Of a stretch of 64,000 nucleotides of DNA, positions 16,622-24,118 are shown one piece after another. The position numbers and the translations under genes were made by a program. Numbering within the stretch: the stretch's first letter is position 1; each line of letters begins with the position of its first letter. The stretch is taken from the NCBI GenBank assembly GCA_015233365.1, contig JADFXU010000002.1, positions 1 through 64,000 on the forward strand, read 5' to 3'. The notes under the pieces are model-generated. The model had not been told where the DNA came from. It saw nothing but the letters and a program-made list of their open reading frames with translations, and did no database searches. This DNA is from Nitrospirota bacterium. GTDB lineage: Bacteria > Nitrospirota > Thermodesulfovibrionia > Thermodesulfovibrionales > Dissulfurispiraceae.

Positions 16622-17887
16622 ATGTTCAACGGGTTATACAGCGCTCTTTATACTGCGGCATTGGCCTTTCTTCTGCCTTTTGAATATTTAAAGCGGCCGG
16701 TGGAATTGCGCAAGCGATGGCTGGTGGAGCGTTTCGGCATTTATGAGGCTGCGCGGTTCTGCTGCGCGCCCGTATGGATACATGCGGTTTCGGTCGGCGA
16801 GGTCATTGCATCGGTCCCCCTTTTAAAAAAAATAAAAGAGAGGCATCCGTCACTCGATGTTATTATTTCAACGGTGACTGACACGGGCCAGAAGGTTGCG
16901 AGGGAGCGCGCCGGGGCTTATGCTGAAATTATTTATGTGCCTTTCGACTTTCCTTTTGCCGTTAGAAATGCTCTTTGTAAAGTAAGACCGGCGGTTTTTA
17001 TAATAATGGAAACGGAGTTGTGGCCCAATATTATCCGGATACTGAAGGAGAATAATGTTCCCGTAGTTCTTATGAACGGCAGACTATCGGAACGTTCACA
17101 TAAGGGATATAAGAAAATGGTTTTCTTTATCAAACATGTTCTCCGCAACTTCACTTTTCTCTGCGTGCAGGATGACATATATGCGGAACGTTTCAGGAGC
17201 CTTGGCGCGGAGCCTGAACGGATAAAAGTACTCGGCAGTTTCAAATTCGATACCCGGCCTTCTTCCTCGGTGCCGGCATGGACTGAAACCCTGTCCGGCC
17301 CCATCATCATTGCAGGCAGCACGCACGAAACCGAAGAGGACTTGATTCTCGATGCCTATATGCGGTTGAAATCCGACTTTCCCGGCCTTAATCTTATAAT
17401 TGCGCCGAGACATCCGGAGCGTTTCAGGACGGTGGAGGAACTCCTCAAAAAGAGCGGACTGAAATATATAAAGAGATCGGATATCCCATTCCGTAATGGA
17501 GATACGGAAAAGACCGCATCAGGCCTTGTTGTTCTCCTCGATGTCATCGGAGAGTTATCTGCTGTTTACGGGGCCGCTGATATTGCAGTCATGGGAGGCA
17601 GTTTCATTGAACACGGCGGGCAAAATCCCCTGGAACCCGCATTCTGGAGAAAAGCTGTCGTCTGCGGGCCCCATATGGAAAATTTCCCCTTCATGGAAGA
17701 GTTTTATTCCTCAAAAGGAGCCGTTATGGCGGAGGCCCGGCTGCTTTACGGTGTTTTGAAAGGCTTGCTTGATTCACCTGAAGAAATGCATCGCATGGGC
17801 GGTATTGCAAAAGACCTATATGAAAAAAACTCCGGTGCTACCGACAGGGCAATGGAAATCATAGAGAAAATATTAACTACCAGATAA
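16622..17887 (+). CDS. waaA: 3-deoxy-D-manno-octulosonic acid (Kdo) transferase
   Basis: GT30 enzyme of the inner membrane adding Kdo to lipid IVA. 421 residues. An N-terminal anchor, WIHAVSVGEVIAS, FPFAVRNAL, METELWPNI, VLMNGRLSERS, the second Rossmann domain with AGSTHETEEDLI and APRHPERF, and GGSFIEHGGQNPLEPA near the C-terminus. GGGGGAG lies about 8 nt before ATG 16622. Placed between lpxB and lpxK. Confidence 0.96.
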   Translation: MFNGLYSALYTAALAFLLPFEYLKRPVELRKRWLVERFGIYEAARFCCAPVWIHAVSVGEVIASVPLLKKIKERHPSLDVIISTVTDTGQKVARERAGAYAEIIYVPFDFPFAVRNALCKVRPAVFIIMETELWPNIIRILKENNVPVVLMNGRLSERSHKGYKKMVFFIKHVLRNFTFLCVQDDIYAERFRSLGAEPERIKVLGSFKFDTRPSSSVPAWTETLSGPIIIAGSTHETEEDLILDAYMRLKSDFPGLNLIIAPRHPERFRTVEELLKKSGLKYIKRSDIPFRNGDTEKTASGLVVLLDVIGELSAVYGAADIAVMGGSFIEHGGQNPLEPAFWRKAVVCGPHMENFPFMEEFYSSKGAVMAEARLLYGVLKGLLDSPEEMHRMGGIAKDLYEKNSGATDRAMEIIEKILTTR

Positions 17888-18000
17888 AAGGTGAAAGGTC
17901 AAAGGTCAACGGTGAATCAAAAACAGGAAATAAGAATGGGTTTTTTGTCTTCGTCCTTCTTTGTATTACCTTTGACCCTTAACCTTTTACCTTTAACCTT
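17886..18000. repeat. Heptamer inverted array, GGTCAAA words
   Basis: Left arm GGTGAAA, GGTCAAA, GGTCAAC, GGTGAAT. Right arm TACCTTT, GACCCTT, AACCTTT, TACCTTT. The spacer is about 50 nt. It lies between co-directional waaA and lpxK and overlaps the waaA stop. Confidence 0.87.
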
Positions 18001-18006
18001 AATTTT

Positions 18007-19047
18007 ATGACACCGCTGGAACTTCTCTACTATACGGGCTATGTTTTAAAAAAGAAGCGCAGCTTCAGGCTTCAGAGAAGGCTTCCATATCCGGTAATCA
18101 GCATCGGCAATATCACAGTCGGCGGAACAGGAAAGACCCCGGCCACAATAGCGGTTGCCGAAGAATCCATAAGGAGGGGGTTCACTCCTGTAATCCTGAC
18201 AAGAGGATACAAGGGAAAGGCGAAAGGGCCCTGTGTTGTCTCCGGCAGGAGACTGCCTGTCAGGAATTACCTCGGCGATCCGCGCAGCATAATTCAAGAC
18301 GTTAAAGATGCCGGTGACGAGCCTGTGCTTATGGCGGAAACGTTGAAGGGCGTGCCTGTCATAAAATCCCCTAACAGATACGAAGGGGGCATTTTCGTGC
18401 TTCAATCTTTTTCATTCAATGCCTCCGCCCCTTTGATATTTATTCTTGATGACGGGTTCCAGCACTGGGGTCTTTACCGTGATATCGATATTGTCCTTGT
18501 CGACGGACTTAATCCGTTCGGCAACAGGAGGATGCTGCCTCTGGGGTCATTGAGGGAGCCGATAAAAGAGCTGAGGCGGGCCGATATCCTTGTCATCACG
18601 AGGCAGCGTAATGAACAGCTTGCCGTCGAGCTCAGGGGCATATGGCATGGGAAGCCGGTCTATTTTTCCGAATACAATGTTACGGGGGCCAGGAGCAGGA
18701 CGGCCGCTGAATTTTCATTGGAAGCGTTAAGAGACAAAAGAGTATTGGCTTTTTGCGGTATAGCGCATCCGGAATCATTCGAACAGACGCTTTCGTCCCT
18801 TTCGGTCCAGCTCGCCGGATTCAAGATATACAGGGATCATCATTTTTATACATCCGCGGACGTCGATTATCTCGACAGGCTGGGCAGGTCGCTCAATTGC
18901 GATCTCTTCCTGACAACTGAAAAAGACATGGTCAAACTCAAAACACTGAAAATTCCGGACACTGTCTGCAGTCTCCAAATGGAGTGGAACACGGACGCGG
19001 CTTTTTATGATGACGTGTTCAAAAGGATAGTAGCCGGCAGCAAGTAG
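18007..19047 (+). CDS. lpxK: Tetraacyldisaccharide 4'-kinase
   Basis: Inner-membrane kinase phosphorylating the 4' position of the lipid A disaccharide. 346 residues. Walker A is SIGNITVGGTGKTPAT, then LTRGYKGKAKG, GDEPVLMA, LDDGFQHWGL and DGLNPFGN, ending with the TTEKDMVKL segment. ATG at 18007 follows the right arm of the heptamer array by 6 nt, so the array forms most of the intergenic leader. Confidence 0.96.
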   Translation: MTPLELLYYTGYVLKKKRSFRLQRRLPYPVISIGNITVGGTGKTPATIAVAEESIRRGFTPVILTRGYKGKAKGPCVVSGRRLPVRNYLGDPRSIIQDVKDAGDEPVLMAETLKGVPVIKSPNRYEGGIFVLQSFSFNASAPLIFILDDGFQHWGLYRDIDIVLVDGLNPFGNRRMLPLGSLREPIKELRRADILVITRQRNEQLAVELRGIWHGKPVYFSEYNVTGARSRTAAEFSLEALRDKRVLAFCGIAHPESFEQTLSSLSVQLAGFKIYRDHHFYTSADVDYLDRLGRSLNCDLFLTTEKDMVKLKTLKIPDTVCSLQMEWNTDAAFYDDVFKRIVAGSK

Positions 19048-19060
19048 TCAGTTCTTGCCT

Positions 19061-20245
19061 TTAGGGTTTGCAAAGTTGTCCGCTCAGTTTTTCCCTCCCG
19101 TAAGGTGAAAGCATTCGCAGTTCTTTTATAATCGGGGGGAGCACCTCGATCACTTTTTCGATTTCAGGTTCGGTGCTGTAACGGCTGAGCGAAAACCTTA
19201 TTGACCCGTGCAGCGCCGTGAACGGCACGCCCATTGCAATCAGCACATGACTGGGTTCGAGCGATCCCGACGTGCATGCGGACCCTGATGAAGCGCATAT
19301 GCCGTACTCATCGAGCCTGAGCAGAATAGCTTCTCCCTCGACATATTCAAAACTGATATTGGTGGTATTCGGCAGGCGCTGTTTGACATCGCCGTTGACC
19401 CTGGCATCAGGGCACTTTGCGAGAAGTGAGTTCTCAAGTTTGTCCCTCAATCTGCTCACGTGCCTGCTCTCTGTTTCTAGGTTTTCCATCGCAAGCTCGC
19501 AGGCCCTGGCAAGACCGACAATGGAAGCGACATTTTCTGTACCGGCCCTCCTGCCGTGCTCCTGATGGCCTCCGATAATATAGGGACAAAAACGGGTGCC
19601 TTTTCGTATATAGAGAACGCCGATACCTTTTGGCGCGTGCAGTTTGTGACCTGAAAGTGACATCATATCGACAGGGAGAGTCTTTACGTCGATGCGGATC
19701 TTGCCTGCTGCCTGGACAGCGTCGGTATGAAAAAGAATCCCCCGCTCCCTGAGAGCTGTCCCGATATCCTCTACCGGGAAGATGACTCCGGTCTCATTAT
19801 TGGCATACATTATGGACACTATGGCAGTGTCGTCGTCGAGCGCCTTGTAGAAGGCGTCCATAGAAAGCCTGCCCATGTTGTCGACCGGAAGAAATGTGAT
19901 GCGGTAACCCTTGCGTGCAAGGTGCTTGCAGAAATTATATACCGCCGGATGTTCCACCCTTGCGGTTATGATATGTTTTTTATGAGGATTTATTTCAAGG
20001 GCGCTCATTATTGCCGTATTGTCGCTTTCGGTGCCGCAGCTGGTGAAGACAATTTCCCCGGGTTCGGCCCCTATTAGGGCAGCGACTTTTTCATGCGCCG
20101 CTCTCAACACGGGTCCGAGCTGCCCGCCGAAAGTGTGCATGCTCGATGCATTGCCATAAAGCGTACTCATGTATGGAAGCATAGCTTCCAGTACTTCAGG
20201 CGCAACAGCGGTTGTTGCATTATTGTCGAGATAAATCGTGGTCAT
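19061..20245 (-). CDS. nifS: Cysteine desulfurase NifS/IscS
   Basis: PLP enzyme releasing sulfur from cysteine for Fe-S clusters. 394 residues. YLDNNATTAV at the N-terminus, SCGTESDNTAI, VEHPAVY, ANNETGVI, SLSGHKLHAPKGIG (PLP-lysine), and the mobile-loop cysteine in SSGSACTSG. Overlaps the nifU stop as ATGA, a tight nifU-nifS pair. No nitrogenase genes are visible nearby, so a general housekeeping or nif-like role is possible. Confidence 0.95.
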   Translation of the reverse strand: MTTIYLDNNATTAVAPEVLEAMLPYMSTLYGNASSMHTFGGQLGPVLRAAHEKVAALIGAEPGEIVFTSCGTESDNTAIMSALEINPHKKHIITARVEHPAVYNFCKHLARKGYRITFLPVDNMGRLSMDAFYKALDDDTAIVSIMYANNETGVIFPVEDIGTALRERGILFHTDAVQAAGKIRIDVKTLPVDMMSLSGHKLHAPKGIGVLYIRKGTRFCPYIIGGHQEHGRRAGTENVASIVGLARACELAMENLETESRHVSRLRDKLENSLLAKCPDARVNGDVKQRLPNTTNISFEYVEGEAILLRLDEYGICASSGSACTSGSLEPSHVLIAMGVPFTALHGSIRFSLSRYSTEPEIEKVIEVLPPIIKELRMLSPYGREKLSGQLCKP

Positions 20246-21084
20246 CCTTCTTTTTCGGCCTCCACTGTAATATCACTGCTCACGAGTTCCCTTAATTTTT
20301 CCTCTATCCCTTTTATGGTGACCACGCCCATCGGGCATCCTGTGCACATTGCGCGCAGGGCAACGATCACCTTTGCTCCGTCGACATCGATGAGTTCTAT
20401 GTCTCCATTGTCGGCCTGCAGCCGCGGCCTGATTTCCGTTTCGATCACATCCTGAACAAGCGCGATCTTCTGCAGGTTGGTCAGCTTCCTGGGTTCTGCT
20501 GGTCTCAAGGGAACGGGCTTCAGCGCCCAGATGTCCCTGAGGATAGCTTCGATATCCGGGATACAGGTGCCGCACCCGCCCCCCGCTTTTGTATAATTCG
20601 TTACATCTTCAAGTGTGGTAAGGCGGTTCTCCTTTATCACCTTTCTAAGCTTCTCTTCAGTTACATCAAAACACTTGCAGACGAGCCGCTGTCCCGCTTC
20701 AGGAACAGGGACAAAGCCCCTGTAATTGGCGATGGCAGCCTCAAGAGCCTCTTTCCCCATTACAGAGCAGTGCATCTTTTCTTCGGGCAGGCCGCCCAAA
20801 AAATCCGCTATGTCCTTGTTTGTGAGCTTAAGCGCTTCGTCGGGCGTCTTTCCTTTGACCAGTTCGGTAAGGGCCGACGAACTGGCTATTGCAGAAGCAC
20901 AGCCGAAGGTCTGGAATTTTGCATCTACAATCCTGCCGGTATCCTTGTCGATTTTAAGGGTAAGCTTGAGGGCGTCGCCGCAAATTAAACTGCCCACTTC
21001 TCCCACTGCGTCGGGGTTTTCTATCTCACCCGCGTTTTTTGGATGGAGAAAGAAATCTTTGACTTTTTTAGTGTATTCCCACAT
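20242..21084 (-). CDS. nifU: Fe-S scaffold NifU (IscU, BFD-type [2Fe-2S] and Nfu domains)
   Basis: 280 residues with the full three-domain NifU layout. An IscU-like N-domain carries the three scaffold cysteines (LICGDAL, FGCASA, HCSVMG). A central BFD-like [2Fe-2S] domain has VCKCFDV and GGGCGTC. A C-terminal Nfu domain has MCTGCPMG. It is the scaffold on which the downstream desulfurase assembles clusters. First gene of the pair. Confidence 0.95.
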   Translation of the reverse strand: MWEYTKKVKDFFLHPKNAGEIENPDAVGEVGSLICGDALKLTLKIDKDTGRIVDAKFQTFGCASAIASSSALTELVKGKTPDEALKLTNKDIADFLGGLPEEKMHCSVMGKEALEAAIANYRGFVPVPEAGQRLVCKCFDVTEEKLRKVIKENRLTTLEDVTNYTKAGGGCGTCIPDIEAILRDIWALKPVPLRPAEPRKLTNLQKIALVQDVIETEIRPRLQADNGDIELIDVDGAKVIVALRAMCTGCPMGVVTIKGIEEKLRELVSSDITVEAEKEG

Positions 21085-21126
21085 GCTCTTTATTTAACAC
21101 AGATGCAAAATCTTGTCAATAATGAG

Positions 21127-21204
21127 CCAATAGCCGATAGCTAAGAGCCGGGAGCTTAAAGACAAACTCAAAAACTTTTTGGCTCTTAACTCTTAGCTAT
21201 TTGG
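21127..21204. repeat. Heptamer inverted array, CGATAGC/TAAGAGC words
   Basis: Left arm CAATAGC, CGATAGC, TAAGAGC, CGGGAGC. Right arm GGCTCTTAACTCTTAGCTAT plus TTGG. The right arm encodes the final residues and stop of ilvA. A short spacer of about 25 nt makes it a plausible strong hairpin. Confidence 0.85.
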
Positions 21205-22379
21205 AAACCTTCCCCGCTGATTGCCGCGGTCATCTCCCTGACGTGATCGAAACCCCTTGCCTCCAGTGTGAGGATGACGAGTGTTTTGCCGACGGGGATG
21301 TCCTGGACAAGCCTGTCATGCACGACGTTGAGTATGTTGCCGCCGTGACGGGCGATAATCCCTGTAAGCCGATGAAGCCTGCCCGGCGCATCTTCGAGAA
21401 TAACTTTCAGTACGGCTATTCTGCCGCTCGACAGGAGGCTTTTGTGAATTATCCTGTCGATAACGGTGAAATCGATATTCCCCCCGCTTATGATAAGGAC
21501 TGTTTTTTTGCCTTTGAAACGATCGCCGTGCTCGATCAGGGCAGCGAGCGGGACGGCACCGGCGCCTTCAACGACCAGCTTCTTGCGTTCCAGGCAGAGG
21601 AGGACTGCCCGGGCAATAGATTCCTCCGTCACCTTGATCATGTCATCGACATATTTGCGCATGATTTCAAAAGTTCTGGCCCCGGCTTTTCCCACTGAGA
21701 TGCCGTCGGCCAGTGTGGGCTGGACCGGGACTTCGATGAGTTTCCCGGAATGAAATGACTCGTATGCGGAAGGCGCCGAGACGGCCTGGACACCTATTAT
21801 TTCAGTGCCGGGCGACAGCGACTTTATTGCGAGGGCTATGCCCGCAACGAGACCGCCGCCCCCTACAGGAACAACTACTGCATCGGCGTCTTGCAGGTCA
21901 TGGAGCACCTCGATGCCTATAGTGCCCTGGCCGGCTATCACAGCGTCATCGTCAAAAGCGTGAACGAACGTATACTGTTCCTGTGAGAGCGCATAATTGA
22001 GGGCGTCGGTAAAGGATTCACCATGTAAAATAACGTCGGCGCCATACCCCTTTGTCGCTTCCTGTTTGACCAGCGAAGCCTGCAAAGGCATAACAATAGT
22101 TGCCTTTATGCCGAGACTGCTTGCCGCGAATGCGACCCCCTGTGCATGATTGCCCATCGAGGCAGCAATGACCCTGGCCTCAGGTTTAAGGCGGGACAGC
22201 TTGCTGAAAGCCCCCCGGACTTTAAAAGAGCCGGTTTTTTGAAGGTTTTCGGCCTTCAGGTATACTTCCGCGCCGAACATCTCACTGAATGAAGTGGAAT
22301 ATATCAGCGGCGTTTTATGGATATACGTCGAAAGGTAACGGCATGTTTCCTTAATGTAAGAGATATCAAGTGTCTTCAT
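21186..22379 (-). CDS. ilvA: Threonine dehydratase with C-terminal ACT-like domain
   Basis: PLP enzyme deaminating threonine to 2-oxobutyrate (isoleucine precursor). 397 residues. PLP-lysine in KTGSFKVRGAFSKL, ASMGNHAQGVA, VPVGGGGLVAG (phosphate loop), and a C-terminal ACT-like domain with LKVILEDAPGRLHRLTGII. The single ACT-like domain and length resemble the shorter IlvA/TdcB type. The last residues IAKS and the stop are from the heptamer arm. Confidence 0.93.
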   Translation of the reverse strand: MKTLDISYIKETCRYLSTYIHKTPLIYSTSFSEMFGAEVYLKAENLQKTGSFKVRGAFSKLSRLKPEARVIAASMGNHAQGVAFAASSLGIKATIVMPLQASLVKQEATKGYGADVILHGESFTDALNYALSQEQYTFVHAFDDDAVIAGQGTIGIEVLHDLQDADAVVVPVGGGGLVAGIALAIKSLSPGTEIIGVQAVSAPSAYESFHSGKLIEVPVQPTLADGISVGKAGARTFEIMRKYVDDMIKVTEESIARAVLLCLERKKLVVEGAGAVPLAALIEHGDRFKGKKTVLIISGGNIDFTVIDRIIHKSLLSSGRIAVLKVILEDAPGRLHRLTGIIARHGGNILNVVHDRLVQDIPVGKTLVILTLEARGFDHVREMTAAISGEGFQIAKS

Positions 22380-22458
22380 GTAAGTTTAATGATACCACAA
22401 TTATAGCCGGGAGCCTGGACTCCGGGCTCTCCACTTTATTTTTTTGAAGTATTTTCTC

Positions 22459-22464
22459 TATAAT
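22459..22464 (+). promoter_or_regulatory. Candidate -10 box, near-leaderless receiver-PilZ gene
   Basis: A perfect TATAAT lies 9 nt before the ATG at 22474. Transcription would start about 3 nt upstream of the ATG. No good -35 is visible. Confidence 0.45.
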
Positions 22465-22473
22465 TCGGATGTG

Positions 22474-23199
22474 ATGAAGAAATTAAAAGTGCTTATCGCA
22501 GATGATACCGCTTCCATGCGCAAGTTTGTGAAGTATGGACTCGAAAAGAGTTTTCCCAGTATTCTTGTGGATGAGGCTGTAAACGGCAGGGAGGCCCAGG
22601 CGAAACTGGACCATACGGAGTACGACCTTGTTCTCTGCGACTGGGAAATGCCGGACATCAACGGCGACAAAATTCTCGAATGGGTGAGAAGCCATCCTAC
22701 GATCAACAGCACGCCTTTCATCATGGTAACATCGCGAAACGATAAAGAGAGCGTAATGCAGGCAATTCAGGGCGGTGTGAACTCTTATGTTGTAAAGCCC
22801 TTCAGCGCAGAAAGCCTGGCGCAAAAGATCACGGCGGTTATTGATCACTTTGACAGAAGGGAATTCCAGCGTTTCGAGGTGAATGGCAGCGTCAATCTGC
22901 ATTTCGGAGACCAGGCTATCAGGGGAAAAATTATTGATGTCAGCATGGGCGGGATATTCAGTACGGTCGGCAGAAAGTCCCCTCTCCCGGCGATCTTTGA
23001 AAAAGTGATGGTGGACATAAAACTTGAGATTTCCGAGAAGTTGGGGGGCATCGAGGGATTCGTAATCAGGTTGCAGGCGGCGGAATCGTTTATCGATTCC
23101 GAGAACGTGAAAATCGCTGTAAAATTTATGGACCTTCCCGATCAAAGGAAGCAGGAATTGCAACGGGTCATGAGTTCATTGAAACAGCAGGCGCAGTAG
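22474..23199 (+). CDS. Response regulator with C-terminal PilZ domain
   Basis: About 241 residues. The N-terminal receiver domain has acidic DD in LIADD, the phospho-acceptor aspartate in LCDWEMPDING, and the lysine in VVKPFS. The PilZ domain (about 125-235) shows RREFQRFEVNG (RxxxR) and DVSMGG (D/NxSxxG), the two c-di-GMP binding motifs. It is therefore likely a phosphorylation-gated c-di-GMP effector, possibly in motility or exopolysaccharide control. No cognate kinase is adjacent. Confidence 0.9.
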   Translation: MKKLKVLIADDTASMRKFVKYGLEKSFPSILVDEAVNGREAQAKLDHTEYDLVLCDWEMPDINGDKILEWVRSHPTINSTPFIMVTSRNDKESVMQAIQGGVNSYVVKPFSAESLAQKITAVIDHFDRREFQRFEVNGSVNLHFGDQAIRGKIIDVSMGGIFSTVGRKSPLPAIFEKVMVDIKLEISEKLGGIEGFVIRLQAAESFIDSENVKIAVKFMDLPDQRKQELQRVMSSLKQQAQ

Positions 23200-23210
23200 A
23201 TAAATAATTA

Positions 23211-23242
23211 AAGGCGATAATCTATTGCCTATTGCCTGTAGG
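23211..23242. repeat. Short heptamer pair (TATTGCC words)
   Basis: AGGCGATAAT followed by two TATTGCC words. A small member of the heptamer family between the receiver-PilZ gene and tRNA-Val. Confidence 0.4.
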
Positions 23243-23267
23243 AAGTGTTAATTTATGAGCGTACCAA

Positions 23268-23342
23268 GGGCGATTAGCTCAGTGGGAGAGCGCTTCCTTC
23301 ACACGGAAGAGGTCGTAGGTTCAATCCCTACATCGCCTACCA
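23268..23342 (+). tRNA. tRNA-Val (CAC)
   Basis: 75 nt including encoded CCA. Acceptor GGGCGAT pairs with ATCGCCT (one G-U). The D-arm is GCTC...GAGC. The anticodon stem CTTCC/GGAAG encloses loop TTCACAC with anticodon CAC. T-arm GTAGG TTCAATC CCTAC. Confidence 0.95.
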
Positions 23343-23397
23343 TTCAATAAAAGCCGGCCAAACACACGGTTTCTAATTTTTCTGCTAAAATAAACAC

Positions 23398-23438
23398 GGA
23401 AGGCAAAAGGCTCTTTTGACCTTAGCTCTTGGCCTTCC
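23398..23438 (+). terminator. Hairpin after tRNA-Val, heptamer-like
   Basis: GGAAGGC at 23398-23404 pairs with GGCCTTCC at 23431-23438, followed by TTTC. It may terminate the tRNA and also resembles the GGCAAAAGG array family. The spacer is about 25 nt. Confidence 0.5.
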
Positions 23439-23467
23439 TTTCACTCTCAATACGGACAGGGGTGTTT

Positions 23468-24067
23468 GTGAGCAGAAAAGAAAAAAGCGACCTTGCAATC
23501 GCCAATTACAGTAAGATCATTGAGTCGAACCCGAAAGATTACAGGGCTTACAACAATCGGGGCAATGCTTACCAGCAGCGGGGCGACTATGATCTTGCCA
23601 TCGCCGATTACAGCAAAGCCATTGAACTGAACCCTTCCTTCGACCTTTGCTACATCAACCGGGGCAACACTTATCAAAAGGCAGGAGATTACGGGCAAGC
23701 CATCGGTGATTATGACAGAGCGATTGCGATAAATCCGGCAAACAGTATGGCCTGGAACAACAGGGGTTTTGTGTATATGTTAATGCAGAAATATGACGAA
23801 GCCTGGAAGGACCTGAGAAAATCGATTGAGATCAACCCGAACAACATATACGCCTTGAACAGTGTGGCTGAATTCTATGCCGCCAAAAACAATGCCGCCG
23901 CTGCATGCAAGTGGCTGAACAAGGCAATTGAAAAGGGGTACAACAACTGGGGTTATATCAAGACATCCGATACGTACGACAATATCCGAAGCTCCGCCTG
24001 TTTCAAGAAGATAATAACAGACCTGATGGGCGAAAGGCGAAGGACTGAGGGCCAAGGACTGAGTTAA
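23468..24067 (+). CDS. TPR repeat protein
   Basis: About 199 residues made of tandem TPR units (NRGNAYQQRGDYDLAIADYS, NRGNTYQKAGDYGQAIGDYD, NRGFVYMLMQKYDEAWKDL), with a less regular C-terminus. No signal peptide with the chosen GTG start at 23468, which has AGGGG 8 nt upstream; the longer frame begins in a repeat arm. The final residues (GERRRTEGQGLS) are encoded by a heptamer arm. Likely a cytoplasmic protein-interaction scaffold. Partner unknown. Confidence 0.75.
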   Translation: MSRKEKSDLAIANYSKIIESNPKDYRAYNNRGNAYQQRGDYDLAIADYSKAIELNPSFDLCYINRGNTYQKAGDYGQAIGDYDRAIAINPANSMAWNNRGFVYMLMQKYDEAWKDLRKSIEINPNNIYALNSVAEFYAAKNNAAAACKWLNKAIEKGYNNWGYIKTSDTYDNIRSSACFKKIITDLMGERRRTEGQGLS

Positions 24068-24114
24068 GAAGTTGAAAACTTTCTTGCTCAGTCCTTGGCC
24101 CTCAGTCCTTCGCC
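24036..24114. repeat. Perfect 28-bp heptamer hairpin, GACTGAG/GGCCAAG words
   Basis: The left arm (24036-24063) is exactly four words: GGCGAAG, GACTGAG, GGCCAAG, GACTGAG. The right arm (24087-24114) is its perfect reverse complement. A 23-nt spacer separates them. It lies between convergent genes and could terminate both. It is the cleanest example of the family in the window. Confidence 0.93.
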
Positions 24115-24118
24115 TTGG

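Noticed and set aside
19061-21084. Nitrogen-fixation cluster
   Set aside because: NifS and NifU alone are widespread in non-fixers; no nifH, nifD or nifK is visible.
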